The notes: generated from the letters alone by a model not told the origin. A stretch of DNA of 64,000 nucleotides from Enoplosus armatus (GCF_043641665.1 NC_092182.1:11284956-11348955); one strand, 5' to 3'. Positions 1 through 12,900 are shown, counted from the stretch's first letter. Numbers and translations are program-made.

Positions 1-3000
1 CAAGGAATAACGTTTTAATGAGGATTATTTTTGACACAGAGCCACGGAGATCTGTGGCAAGCCAATCAATATTTGCTGTGATGAATAATGTTTGAAATCT
101 TCTCAAATACTTCAGCTTGATCCTCCCTTATGTCGAGAAAACTGATACTGACTAGTTGAGAAAATTACATTTCTGCCAACTTATCAGTGCAGGCGGACTA
201 AAGCAAACACTCTTAGAATTCAAGGGATTTCAGATACAACATGAGCAGAGTCTGATCAGTCAGACACCTGTGGCTCTGGGTTACTAATATATACAAGGAG
301 TGGACACAATATCATGAACACCTGCACAATGTAATGCAATACAAGAGCAGCACGATAAATACTATAAATAAAGATTACTATAGTATATATTATTTATTAT
401 CAGTTGTTGTGGATTCAACTCTGAGGTCACTTTTACTGGTGACAGCAAGGTGTTTGTGTGTCCACTCCGTGTACCATGTTTTGATGGTTTTATCTTGATA
501 GTTAGAAGAATAGTTCGACATTTTGGGAGTTAGCTGAGAAGACCTATACCACTCTCGTGTTTGTATACTAAATATGAATATACTGCCTGTAGCCAGTTAG
601 CTTAGCATGGCTCCTACAGTTGTTCCAGGCCAAGAAATAGTTCAGCAAGCTTGCTGTTTTTAAACTTTTGTACGGATTAAAGCAATGAGATATTAAATGT
701 TAATCTAAAGTTAGCTTTAGAGGTGCTAGTAGGCTGACTGTTACTTTTGGACAGAGCTAGACTAGCTATTTTCCACAGTTTCCTTCCTTTTAGCTAAGCT
801 AAGCTAACTGCTTTATATTTAGTGTATAGACATAAGACTGGTATCGATTGTCACGTCTACTTCTCGGGCAAAAAAGAGAATATGCTTATTTCCGAAAAAC
901 GTCAAACTACTCCTTTAATTAAGAGCTATAGTGTATGTTAGACTCCAAAACACAAATTGTAATCTCCAGTGAGTTTGTATAAAACACAACCAAGCCATTA
1001 GGATGTAATTTGCTGTCACAAGACAACATGTAAAGGAGCACTTCACCAAATATAACAGCAATATCTTAGCAAGTCTTAGCCCTCAGTCATTAAAAAACTG
1101 TTTGAATATGTTGTTAACTTATTGATCAGTGAAAGGACCAAACCGCAGACATTAAATCAGACACCAAAGCGAGCTACTAAACAACGTTCACATGTCCTAT
1201 AGGTGAAATGCCCCTTTCATCTGTTTCAAAGTGTTGTACATGTTTGTGTATGTGACAATCAAGCCACTTGTGTAAAACTTTTGACCCCTTTTCCCCCCTA
1301 AAAAAAAAACTTCAGCCCATCGTGGCTGATGTTGCACGGCTGCTATAAAGACACCAAAAACAGACGTCCGACACGGCATCACACCTTCATCACTTTCCAG
1401 CTCCTCTCTCGGAGCCTCGCCCCACGCTTTGGTTCAGTCTTACGCTCGATCAAACTTCTGACCCTTTTGACGTTTGTGTAAAAAAGATCTGAAGTGTGAA
1501 TGTTCAGTGTTGTTTCTGCTCCACCTTGTGTGAAAATGGTCGCTTGCAATTAACATATTACTAAAACTTTACTTTAAAGTACTCTTAATACTGCATAAAC
1601 ACAGTATGTCATAGTATGCAGATAGACTACACAGGGCTGGATACAGAGCCAGAACTATAATGAAAATTATAATAACATTTTAATTCCAGAGTACTCCTAC
1701 ACAGTATTTATTTCACTTTAAACACCTATAATTATTCTCTCATGAAGTCAAATTATATCCAATAGCAAAACTAATAGCTGCTTATTTTTGTAAAATGTCC
1801 ATACAATTGCTTTTCTGTCAATAGCATTTCAGTTATTAATCATCAATGCACTGCATAAATATGATGTCAAACATAATAGATTCCAAACTGCGCTGCTCCA
1901 ATTATCTGTTTCACGCTTTTAATCTATCTAAAATCCACAAGCGCTCAGCTTCAAAAGCAGCCAAGAACGACTGAAGTGAATCTCATCGACAGAAATAAGC
2001 TAATGGGTGCTACAGTTTGTACCAGTCATTCATTTAGCCAATAACCCGCGTGAGATATCACTAATTGTAATGGTCTTTTAATCACTATAAGTTGAATTTC
2101 CTTTACAAAAATCTCGTGTTTTTACTGCAATAGTCTCTTATATTTAGAGCAAAGTCAAATTTAATGAGCAATAGCATCAATTTGTTCTGTTTGTTTGTTT
2201 TTGTTTTTCCAACACTGTCGCCATTTGCATATTTCCTTGAATATTGACGGTCCCAACAGGCAAAATATGGATGATTTGTGTGGTTCTGGACATTTCCCGT
2301 CATCTCTTTTATCACAAATGCATGATAATTTTAGCGACAGTGCTTCAGAATAATGAACAGTCTGTTGATTGTACCTTGTGTACAGTGGTATTGATCTGTG
2401 CATGAATTTAGGCTAGCTCCTCAGTGTATCAGCATCCTTTTTATGCAGATTCATTAGCCTGCCCGCCTCCACCTCCCTCCCCTTACCTCCATTAGCATGT
2501 TTGTTCTAGTGGTTTCTATTTATTTCATGTTTCAGGAGTGGCAGCATCATGTCATCCACTGTGTGTCTGGTGGTGAGAATACAAAAACAGTTGTGATGTC
2601 CTCAAAGCATGAGCAATATGTATGGTCACTTCTTCAAGTGAGGACTCTTATCCCTTCATATGCTGTTGAAGAAAGCATGAACATGATTGTGTTATCATAA
2701 GCATTATACCACAAGAAATGAACCCTGACGACCGTTTAAACATGGAAGGAACTTCTGAATGTAAAAACAAGTTCAGCATCCATGTGTTTTTTCTTTTCTG
2801 TTTACTGATACAAAAGCACACTATTTACAAGACTGTATAAAGCAATATATGGCAAAGTAATGTGTTTGTAATAATAAAGCACCATGTTTAAAACATACAG
2901 TGTGTGTGCGTGTGTGGCACCTTCAGAAAAGTAAAGTGGAGCATTTAATCGATGCAGAGAATCCTCTGCTGTACGACTCATTTACGACAGAGTTTCTGTT

Positions 3001-3290
3001 CTTAGCCCTCCCTGAAGCAAAGTGTCGGTAATGAGGATCGGAACCAGCGTCTTTCAAGTCGTTAGCGTTCTCCCATCTGCTTCTTTCCACCTGGACACTT
3101 CCAGCAGAGGCAGTGGTGGGAGAAAATGAGGGATTAGGGCCCCGGGGTGGAAAACTTTCAGAGATCCAAAGACAAGCTCGTGGTGTGCCCCTCATTAGAA
3201 GACCTATCTTTGACATCTGAAGCATAATGGCCAATTATTTCTTCACCTACAGTTTCTTGACTGAGTTTCACACTTCTTTTTTTTTTTTTT
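1..3290. other. No recognised gene; possible 3' flank of a neighbouring gene
   Basis: No ORF here resembles a known protein. An AATAAA on the plus strand at 2873-2878 could end a plus-strand transcript entering from the left. The segment holds one long-inverted-repeat element (505-918, listed separately) and a short GT run near 2900. A minus-strand open frame at 2923-3234 (103 codons) has no motif or homology that I recognise and I do not call it a gene. The right part may be just beyond the sys1 3' end. Confidence 0.5.
505..918. repeat. Foldback (long inverted repeat) element, copy 1
   Basis: Starts with a GAATAGTTCGACATTTTGGGA-like end and finishes with the reverse complement (AAACGTCAAACTACTCCTTT). 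Between them is the family's signature: a GAGAAGACC..ATACCACTCTCGTG block, a GTTAGCTTAGCATGG block, and the reverse complements of these on the right side. Three other copies lie in this window. No ORF; probably a non-autonomous DNA element. The copy is diverged and its limits are approximate. Confidence 0.6.
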
Positions 3291-3319
3291 CTTTTTTAAT
3301 CCATATGAACTGGTAGTGA

Positions 3320-3325
3320 TTTATT
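3320..3325 (-). terminator. Candidate sys1 polyadenylation signal
   Basis: AATAAA on the minus strand about 2 kb past the sys1 stop codon, followed about 25 bases later by an A-rich tract on the same strand (T-run at about 3274-3300 on plus). This is either the distal sys1 3' end or the tail of an old retroposed transcript. No nearer signal was clearly better. Confidence 0.3.
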
Positions 3326-3665
3326 AAACAGCACATACACGAAAGTACTTGCATTGTACCATATTTCCTTGATGCTGGTGCAAACACCTTTTTATTGAAA
3401 TCTTCAGAGACGAGGAAAAAAATATGTACACCTTGTCTGTGATGTTTCTGCACTAGAAACAAGTCAGAGAATTGAATTACATGAATAGGTCCATCTCTCT
3501 CTCTCGTTCTCTGTATTTAAATACATTATAAAAACTAATGTTTAAAGAATACAAAGGTGGCATTGTATGTGACATGTAACTTACAGAGCAGCCAGTGCTA
3601 GAAATAATCAAATAGTTGGTGACACTGGCTTAAAAAGAGCAGTCATGAGTTTGAACATAACCTAA

Positions 3666-4225
3666 AAGGAATAGTTTCAGGGACACAGTTTGGGATGTAC
3701 GCTTATGTATTCTTGCCGAGAGTTAGATGAGAGGATTGATACCACTCATGTCTATGTGACAAATATGAAGCATCCACCAGCAGCCGGTTAGCTTAGCTTA
3801 GCATAAAGACTGGAAACACAGGGAACCAGCAAGCCTGGCTCTGTCCAAAGGTAACAAAATATGCCTGCCAACACCTCTACAGCCCATTAATTTACACATC
3901 ATATCTGGTTTAATCCATACAGAAACCGAAGAGTAAAAAAAATGATTGTGGTTGCCAGACAACCAGTCTCCGCTGGGGTAATGTGCCAAATAGTTTGGCA
4001 CATTACCCCTGTAAAACCAGACCATGTCAATTTCAATTGAACGAAATCTAACTGGGATTTCTTTTAGTTTTTTCCAAGTTTCCAGTCTAAACTAAGCAAA
4101 CCAGCTGCTGGCTGTAGCTTCATATTTAATAAAGGGACAGACATGAAAGTGGTATCGATCTTCTCATCGAAGTCTTAGCTAGAAAGCAAATAAGTGAATT
4201 TCCCAAAACGTCCAAGTATTGTCCA
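3666..4225. repeat. Foldback element, copy 2
   Basis: Left end carries CTTGCCGAGAGTTAGATGAG and ATACCACTCATGTC, then GCCGGTTAGCTTAGCTTAGC; the right end carries the reverse complements (TTTCCAGTCTAAACTAAGC, GTGGTATCGATCTTCTC, CCCAAAACGTCCAAGTATTG). Arms of about 120 bases flank a middle that contains a CTGGCTCTGTCCAAAGGTAA motif shared with copy 3. It lies downstream of sys1 and would be in its 3' UTR if the distal polyadenylation site is used. Confidence 0.7.
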
Positions 4226-5335
4226 ACTTTTTAATATCAACCCCTGCAGCATAATGATGTACTTATACTACACTTTAGAAATCTGATTTCAAAACAACAC
4301 AGTGCATAATCCACACTATCAAAGCTGCAATGGTTTGATCTGACAGTCACCACACAGAATAAAAAGATAAATGTGTTACTGGACCTGTAATAACTCTAGT
4401 AATAATGAGAAGTTCATTTAGACAGGGTTTAAAAGCCATCGCTACATGAGAAAACTGAATTGTTCCAGAAACCATCAGTGCTGCACAATTCAGTACTTTT
4501 TACGTCACGTCCCTGCAAACAGTAATAGTATTTTCAGAAACACAGACACAGCCTGCTGTCAGAACGCAGCTGGTGGCTGACAAACTGTCCCCAAAGTGGC
4601 CACCATGTCTGCATAATACATCATGACATAAAGAGACGGAAACAAACAACACTAGCTGTGCAAAATGCTGTACAAGCTTGACAAGGGAGGCTTAACACGA
4701 GCATTATGAGACTGAATATACAAACTTTATGCAGAAAGATAAAAATAAGCCAGATTTTAGACTTTATCTATTCTTTATAAACTCTCTCCTACAGACTATA
4801 GTATACCTATTTGAAAATTGAACTTGTTACCCAACATTTGAATTTTATCCTTTGTCCTGTAACATGATGGTCATGTTTGTTTGCCAACCCAGCCAGCTTG
4901 TAATTAGTTTCAAGTTTCAATTTGTCATTTCCTGTGTGTGAAGACGTGTACATACCCAAACAAAAAGAAGAAATATCGTAAATCTTAAAATGAGGGATTG
5001 GGATGCTCATGCTAATGTACTTAAAATGAATGCAAAATATTGAATTTCTAAGAAAAAAATCATGTCTATAGTCATTAAGTTCAGGTAAAGGTGTAAACTG
5101 ACATCTGCTTTCACAAGCATTAAAACATATATCTTAATATGCTATAGAGTTTATACTATCCAACATTTACTGGACAGCTATGAATAAATAGATCAGTTCA
5201 TCTGGTGTATCACTCGAAGAGGAGATGGAGGACAATCCAACATCTACGCCGACGGAAGTTCAGTGAAAAAACCCCTCTGAGCGAGTTCCTCTGGGGTTAA
5301 CGTCCACAGATTTTCAGTATGGTGTCAACAAAAAT

Positions 5336-6206
5336 TCACAGGTTAGATTTGGGTCCACTGTTGACTGGAATGGCCCTGAGCTCAGTCCGCATGCACAAGT
5401 ACTCTCCAATCACAGCCATCAACGCCATGCAGGCTATATTGACGAGCCACCAGGACAGGGCAGCGGGAAGATGAGCATTATAGATCCAGCAGCCGATCAT
5501 ATGGAAGAAGTGCACAGTGGCCGTGAAGTCCAGGCACTGCTTCCCTCGACGGATGAAGAACCACAGACCAAGTGCACTGCAGGAACAGTGAGACAGAAAA
5601 GTTATAAGCCATGCTAATTTATGTTTCAGATAAGATTTGTGTGCCTCTGCAAAGTTATTGCCACGTAGATTTTTTTTTTTTTTATCCTATGTCAATAAAT
5701 ATCCTTTTCAACAGTGTTTGGTCTTACTGGTGGAAATCCTTCAGTTGTCCAGGTATGAATAAATCTGTTGTGCCCTTTAAAACGTTGGTATCAGGAGATG
5801 CTTGAACAACAGCATTTTAGTAAGTGGTGTCACAACTCTCATCTCTTTGGATGTACAGAGAAAACATTGAAGAAATAACTTACCAGGTAAGAGAGTTCAA
5901 GATGAATGCAATCATTGAGAGCCTGCCATGCATTGTTGCAAAACCAAGGACCTGCCCAAGCAGAGCAAAGATATAAATACCCTGATATTGTACAAATGTG
6001 CCACAAACACAGGTCACAGAGACGGCAGAAATCTTATATCTTACTTCATAGCTGAAGATCTGGTCCAGCGACCGATTACTTTGCACTAGACTGTCCACTC
6101 CAGCCAACCACAGGCCCAAGAAGCTGTAGTAGATGCACTGCATCAACACAATCTGAGACACAATGAGGACCGGGTCCCAGATGTAGCTACGGAAGTGACT
6201 GGCCAT
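5336..6206 (-). CDS. sys1: SYS1 Golgi trafficking protein homolog
   Basis: Three coding exons: 6045-6206, 5884-5951 and 5336-5576, joined to 156 codons, the same length as the human protein. The start is the ATG at 6206-6204 (MASHFRSYIWDP). Donors are GTAAGA and GTAAGT; both acceptors end in CAG. The protein matches SYS1 closely (SQIVLMQ near the N-terminus, FIRRGKQCLDFT and IGEYLCMRTEL further on). Four hydrophobic segments fit membrane helices at about residues 12-38, 66-88, 94-112 and 117-139. From the family: SYS1 is a multi-spanning Golgi protein that recruits the ARFRP1/ARL3-type GTPase to the trans-Golgi for vesicle traffic. Its 5' UTR exon(s) must lie upstream, probably around 7.2-7.5 kb. 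It is head-to-head with the thioesterase gene. No defects seen. Confidence 0.95.
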
Positions 6207-7199
6207 CTTGGACTGATGTTGCACGTACAGGCCCAAAGGATGTTAACAGCTGGCCCCGACTGCTACCAGCTGGCCCCTCCAGTGTGACCTGCGTGTGATC
6301 TCAAAATCTGAAACACAAAACTTAGATTTAATGAAGTGCATTAACATATTTCACGTCTTGAGTTTTGAATCTTAGCCCACCAGCTGTATTACACAGAAAT
6401 AGGACAATAGCTGTAGGATCATATCTATTTCAGTAACAATACAGCCAACCGCATTGCTGTGAAGTACCTTATAATCAGTTGTCTCCTTATCTTAACAGAT
6501 GAAACAGAAAAAATAGGCTAAAAATCAATAGGAGCACCCAAATTAGGAGCTCCCTGAGTGTAAAAATCAATTTGTCAATGTTCTCTGCTAAATAAAACTA
6601 TATAATGGAAACATTGTTTCCAAATTACCTCAAACCCAGTTTTCCATTTCTGTTCTGCAACTTCCTATTACTTATCAACCGACACGCCGATACAGGCATG
6701 TGCAACAAGCTAATATCGGCCGGGCCAATCTATCAGTCAAGATCTATTTACTATACTTGTTTAAGAGAGGCATATGATGCCAAATTAATATAAATATTGA
6801 TAGAGAAACTGCAAGTAATTAACCCAAGACCATGGGTTTCTGCAACCATCAACCTCTGTATGAAAACATCTGCTTAAGTCTTAATTAAATACCACCAAAG
6901 CGGCCACAGCTATAAAAGAACACCGCGTCTGATAACATTAAGGGGAAGGGCACTTTCAATGGCCACGAAATACCTGAAGTAAATATTCCACTACTGTGTC
7001 TAGTCTTGACTGTGTCACGTATGCTTACATTTAAAATCAAGTGCCAGCTAACTGAGCACACAGCTAGCTGTCCACCAACACACACTCAAACATTAGCAAG
7101 AGCTAACATTTACGTTAATCAGATACAGCCTGTTAACACTGTCTCGCGAGTGATTCAATTACTCAAAGCCCGCTGTGACAATAAGTTCAAATAAAACAT

Positions 7200-7520
7200 A
7201 AAATTCAAGTTAATACAGACGTTAGACCGTGGATGGAAACAACACTGGAGCTTCTTTCTCGTCTAACGGTACAACAACACGGAAGGTGACCAACAAGTTA
7301 CAGCATGTTAGCATGGCTGTTTTCTTCAGGAGCAGCGGGTTTCAACAAAACAAGAGACAGCTGATACAGACCTGAGGACTGGATTGGAAAGGTTTCGGGG
7401 TGCCGTATTATCGATAATCCCTTTGGTTTCGTACTGTTTTCAAAACTCTACAGTTAGCAAACTGATCACCTGGGCCTTGTACTCGACTGGCTAAACCGTG
7501 TTAACAACACGGAAGTACCG
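7200..7520. promoter_or_regulatory. Probable sys1 promoter / first-exon region
   Basis: Upstream of the sys1 start there are two ACACGGAAG sequences (near 7279 and 7508) with the CGGAAG core bound by ETS-family factors, common in housekeeping promoters. There is no TATA box that I can defend. Assignment to sys1 is inference from position and orientation. Confidence 0.3.
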
Positions 7521-8703
7521 GTGGTGGAAACGGAAAGAAAACCTAACAGGCAATGCATTATTTTCAATGTAAAATACCTTATATCTATTACTGAGACAAT
7601 CTGTACTGGTTTTTCTGCAAATCTTGTTTTTTGTAAACAACAGAAGGAGAAAATGTCTCACAATTTATCATATAATAGCTACATATGCTGTACCGATGCA
7701 CTTGATGTTTGTTTTTTATCTTGACCCAAGTAAATTACGTTTATTTTTTTATTTTTATGGACGAGTGACTTTTATTTTGAAATCCTCAGCCGTTTACTTT
7801 CCGGAGGTTGTAACAGCTGTTTCAAATTTTGTAAAGTAAACAAATAGGTCAATCAAATACAAGTAAGATAATCATAAAAAAAAACTTTAATTTATGAAAA
7901 TAGATGATGAAGATAAGATGAAGGCAACATATTTCTCCTCGGGGATTTCTTCAAATATCTTTTAAAACTGTTTTAAGAAGCTGTTGCTTTTTATTGTTTG
8001 TAAGACAAAAAATAAAGAAAGTAAGCTTGTCTGAGGAAACGTGGTTGGGAACAAAATGTTTGTGGGTTAAAAATTGCTAAATAAAGACAAAGACAATTAA
8101 TAACATATTAAGAGACTTAACTCATACTGTCATATTGTCAAAACAAACTGCATTCTTTTTCACAATATTATCCACTTCCACTACTAAGCTACAATATATC
8201 ATTTAGAGCTGAAACAATTATTGATTTATCAATTAGTCGATCAACACGAAATGAATTGACAGGCTGACTAAGTTATGTAGCTGTCTAAAATAAAAGAGAG
8301 AAAATCGATTTGATCAGAACTATGATTGATGATGAAAAGATCAACGTCATCCAAAGCAAGCAGGATCGATCCCTCCCCTTTTCTTGGCTCCTTTTTTTCA
8401 TCCATTCGTCATTTGTATTTATGGGCCGAACTTGATTTACTATACAGTGAGAGCCCTGGGTTGTTTTTCGTTTTTCTGTGTGTGAAAACTGAAATGAGCG
8501 AGATGGAAGTTGCACTTTCGAAGTAAGCCTCTTGGACTGGACGACGTGTGTTTGTACAGCTGTCCCTGTTTAAACACACGAACACCACGTTTTGTTGCCT
8601 GAAAATTACGTAAGTGTTCTTCCTTAAATCCCTTGAACATTGTCTTGATGAAATACTGTCACCCTCAGTTATGACTGGTCGTCAATGTTATCTTAGTTTG
8701 TTT

Positions 8704-8705
<2 letters not shown>

Positions 8706-8754
<49 letters not shown>

Positions 8755-8756
8755 GC
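8706..8756. repeat. (CT)n microsatellite
   Basis: About 50 bases of CT dinucleotide with one GT interruption. Confidence 0.9.
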
Positions 8757-8924
8757 ACTGCAAATAGAAAGTGATCGGGGTGAGTTAGCTGACGAATGTA
8801 TGATATGGTAACTCTTATTTATATGTTTTTTTGAAATATGTATAGATATTTGTAATTTCTAGTCTACTGTAAGTTAAATTGTCATTATAGGGATAGATAG
8901 ATTGTTGAGTAAACTATAGTAAAA

Positions 8925-9430
8925 GGAGTGGTGAAAAGTACCATGTGTTCACTTAATCAGTGTACGTTTACACAAGTACTGTGATTAAGTACAGTTTGTG
9001 GGTACTTCAGTTGATTACTTTTATTTTAAGCTATTCTACTATATTTCAGAAGGAAATATTGTACTTTTTACTCCACTACATTTGCTTTGACAGTTAAAGT
9101 TACTTTCAAGATTAAGATATTGTGTTCAAACTCATGACGAGCATGTGAAATATGATTATAAAATATGACAGATTTTTACAGATGTTTACTTAAACATCCC
9201 AACAATATATGAAATAGCTTAGCTGAGCATCTCCTCGACCAGCTGTAGCATTTGAAATGCTGTCAGTAATGATATAATTATAGAATAAAACACTCTGAAA
9301 GGGGCCATTCTTTGTAATGAGCACTTTGACTTTTGATACTTTAAGTACATTTTGCCACTATTTCTGAACTTTTACTTTTTTGAATGCAGGACTTAATTGT
9401 AACAAAAGATTTATATTGCAGTATTCCTAC
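8925..9430. repeat. Dispersed element rich in 'AAGTACTGTACTTAAG' motifs, copy 1
   Basis: Contains CACAAGTACTGTGATTAAGT, TACTTTTTACTCCACTACAT, TTTAAGTACATTTTGCCACT and TTTTTGAATGCAGGACTT in order. Copies in antisense occur near 48.8-49.4 kb and, shorter, at 55.4 kb. No ORF. Such elements are common in fish genomes and are probably non-autonomous; exact ends are not resolved. Confidence 0.55.
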
Positions 9431-9957
9431 TTAAAAACTAAACTAAATACTGAATCAGTTTTCCAGCTATTGAAGCTACATATTTACACATTTCAGTCAT
9501 TCATAAAATTAATTTACATTCACAGACGTGAGTACCCATTTACAGGCTGACATACAGGTGCACAAGTGATGTGAATTTGTAATTATTTTCAGTATTTCTC
9601 ATAATGGATACCACTGACAGTTTAACACAGTCACATGAGGGTCAAAGCTGAATATAATGTGTATAGTTTTGGTCATGAATCCAGTACTCATTGTAAAAAA
9701 AAATTAACCTGCATCAACAATTTACATTTGACACGGTCAGACCTGCAGGCAAACTGGAAAAATCTGAATCTTTCAGGACTTTCAGGCCCGTCACAAAGCA
9801 GCTTCTTCCATCTGTTTTCTAACACAATAGTGGGCTGGAACATAATGCAGGACAAAGGTTGATTACTAACAGAGTTCGCAGTTCACCCTCGGATCAGTGG
9901 TAAGGTTTAATATTTAACTCTCTCATTTCTGTTTATAGGGGAGACAGAAATACCATA

Positions 9958-12900
9958 ATGGTCGGAGCATGTATGCGTGTGACAACAATACGGCAGCTCA
10001 TAGACATGAAGATGATACCGTGCATCAGTGTATTCAGGAACCTGGCATGTCTGAATCGTGCTGCAGGTAAGAATTTCTTTCTTTCTTTATCAGGATCCCT
10101 ATTAGCACCAGCATAAGCATTGGCTATTCTTCCTGGGGTCCACCACACATACAGTCATACACACTTATACACACTATATCCACAAAAATACAACAGTAGA
10201 AACACATTTTCATCCTGTCAACAGCATTAAGCCAAACACATAAAGTGTAAATCAATCGCAATTCCTCAAGAATTCATAGAAAACTTGATTTATGTTTTCT
10301 TCTTCATACAAATAAATAGAAATTCTTAATAAAAAATAAATCCTTGTCTGAATGACCTTCATAAGTTATGCAGTTATCCATCCTGTGCTTTCACGCATTG
10401 AATTATAAGAAAATAGGGTATTAGAATACATTTTTTATTCTCTGCCAATTGGGATTTCTACTTTCAACAGGTTTACATTTTATTTAGTTTACACACACAC
10501 ACACACAATTCAATCATATATATTGTATAGGTTCAAAATCGTGTTAAAACAGTATCTCCAAGTATTACAGGAACATACTTGGAGATACTGTTTTAACACG
10601 ATTTTGAACCTATATTTAGTATTCTCTTGAACAATATGCACTGGCAATGAACGACCATGGCTCTGTTCATGACTGTTTTCTGTATATATACTTGTTTTTA
10701 CTTTAGGTAGCACAAACCTTCTTTCTGTTGCATATCATGTTTGATAATTGTGTTGAGAAAAACTGGGAGAATAACCTTTCACATGATATCTTTGGTGATT
10801 GTGCCACCAATACATTTATGACTAAATTTAACAAAGCATAGGTGGATCTTTGACTAACAGTTGGCCAACTTGTACAATTTCCCCCCGGGGATCAATAAAG
10901 TATTTCTGATTCTGATTCTGATTCTGATTCTGAACTCAGACTGTCATGCATGTCTATTACATTAGTTCTGTAAGAGCACTGTAAAGCACAATGTGCCGCT
11001 TTATTTTGAGCAACTTGTAATTTGTTTGTCTTTTACTGAGGCACAGGACCAAATCACGAAACAGTAATCGAGCTGCGACAGAACTAAATCATTTAGAAAT
11101 TGTCATTTGGTGGTATATTTTTTTCTTCTTACAACTGACACACCCTCTTCCATCTTGCAATGTATGATCCAAGGCTACACCCAGTTTTACCAACATTATG
11201 AACCAATTTGTTGCTTGTTACCTATTCCACCACTAACTTTAACTCCCTGTGTGAAATATTATTGAACTCTCCTTTTGATGATGCAGCTGCATAAAGGAAG
11301 ATCATTGTCAAAGACGGAAAACAAAGCGGCCCTATAGTGTCTGCCTCCTATTTGTTAGATAGCTCTCCACCCATTTTAATGCAGAAAGAGTGAAGCCATA
11401 CTGTCAGCTTATCGAACAACAAACAATGATCTATAACATCGAACATCGAACTGAAATCCAGTAAAACTGCACCCACACCTATTGTCTTGCTCACTTGAGC
11501 TTGTGTCTGAATTGAGCAGTGAAATCTACTTTAAGTCTGAGTAAATATGCTACTATAATACTGCAGGTTAATTTAAGGATTAATAATAAGACTGAAATGC
11601 TTGTGTATAAATGTATCCCAGGACTTGACTGCCATCTCCACCAAGGAGGACACGTTTTCTGCACTATATCTTATTGTTGTAGAATCTGATGGAAAGTTAG
11701 AATAGGGACCAGGAAACAAGTTATTCTTGCTATTTTCTCATGAACTACTGCACTTAAGTCAATGAAAAGCAGTCTGGCACACTTGTCTCCTCATTGGCTA
11801 TAATTATGTAAATTGTGTCAAAGTGTCCTTGAGTTAGACGATGAACCCGAAAGTGTCTGCCAAATGCATGCAACATTAAAATTTCTCCACATTTTCTGTC
11901 GTTGCCCTGGTAGAGGTGTAGTTTGGTAGCCCATAAGATAGAACTGGTATCGTGTAAATATTTATAAACTGAAAGCACCTCAGCAGAATTACCAAGCACC
12001 TAATGAGCATAAGAAAAACCTTCAGCAAAACTATAAAACATTGTGTAATTTGTTTAATCAGCAAAGGTCTGTTGGATCTTTATCATCTTTATTATGATTC
12101 ATGGATATTAGAGCATATGTAATACACCATCATCTGCTATACGTCTTACGGTTTATTTTGTAATACTTAAGTAAGTTCAAGTTTATTTTTCTTCTACTTG
12201 TAGGTGGAGTTCGGTGGAGTAGCTGCCATAGACAAGCCCCCCTGTTGACAGCTGCTCCTGTTCGCGCCCTCGTAGATGAACAGATCAGCATTAAAGGACG
12301 TTTCCTGCCCCCACACTGTCCCATCACAGTGTGTGCACAAATGCACAGTGAGGATGGTGACCTGTGGGAGGCATTCGCCCATTATAATACAAATGCAGAT
12401 GGCACGGTCAACTGTGAGTCACACTGAGTTTCTGTAATACAGTATATTCCCTGTTGGATTATAGGTGATGCTTTTCTAATAATGTAAACAAATTTAATAT
12501 ATTAACTTGTTACAATTGCTGAAAGAAAAGAGATTATATGCACTTTAAAACTGAATTTCATTTCAATGCCATTTTTGTAGTAAATACTAAAAAAGAGATT
12601 TGAACCACTTTTTAGTGTAAAGTTGCAATTAAATTATAGTTGTAAAAAATTATTAATGACAGCTGCAAGTTAACATTTAATCTGTTTATTTTAACCATTT
12701 AGACTTGTGTGAAGGCAGTTGGTAACCTCTCTCTGTCCCCTCAACAGTGACCAGGGATCAGTCAGTCGGGGGTTCATATTTGGGCTGTGAACCAATGGGA
12801 CTGCTCTGGGGACTGCAGCCGGCTCCTGGTGCAAGAGAAGGTTTGAGGCAAGTAAAAAAAACAAGCTCACTGGGAGCTAAAGGACATATATAGTTTTTGG

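Larger units (their letters stand above)
7521..9938. other. Intergenic stretch between sys1 and the thioesterase gene
   Basis: AT-rich sequence with no recognised coding region. It holds a CT microsatellite (about 8706-8756), a fragment with CAATTAGTCGATCAAC (about 8195-8265) that resembles the end of the hAT-like elements at 21.5 and 33.4 kb, and a 'GTACTTAAGTA'-type element (8925-9430). The noncoding first exon of the downstream plus-strand gene is probably here, because its first coding exon begins at an acceptor (TTTATAG ending at 9938). Confidence 0.5.
10072..11520 (-). mobile_element. Degenerate non-LTR retrotransposon (LINE) in intron 1 of the thioesterase gene
   Basis: Read on the minus strand, 11290-11510 encodes a degraded reverse transcriptase with GVGAVLLDFSSMFDVIDH, a form of the DFSAAFDVIDH block of jockey/L2-like LINEs. 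Lower down, near 10960-11020, it encodes AQNKAAHCALQCSYRTNVID, like the C-terminal part of such proteins. The minus-strand 3' end (10140 down to 10072) has GGACCCCAGGAAGAATAGCC then GGGATCCTGATAAAGAAAG, a typical LINE tail. Frames are broken. A second LINE tail and a perfect inverted repeat sit inside it. Confidence 0.75.

Noticed and set aside
2923..3234. 103-codon minus-strand open frame
   Set aside because: No recognisable domain, no splice context or neighbour support; likely chance.
5880..6044. The 118-codon continuous frame across the first sys1 exon and intron
   Set aside because: The frame reads through an intron; the GTAAGA donor and CAG acceptor restore the conserved protein.
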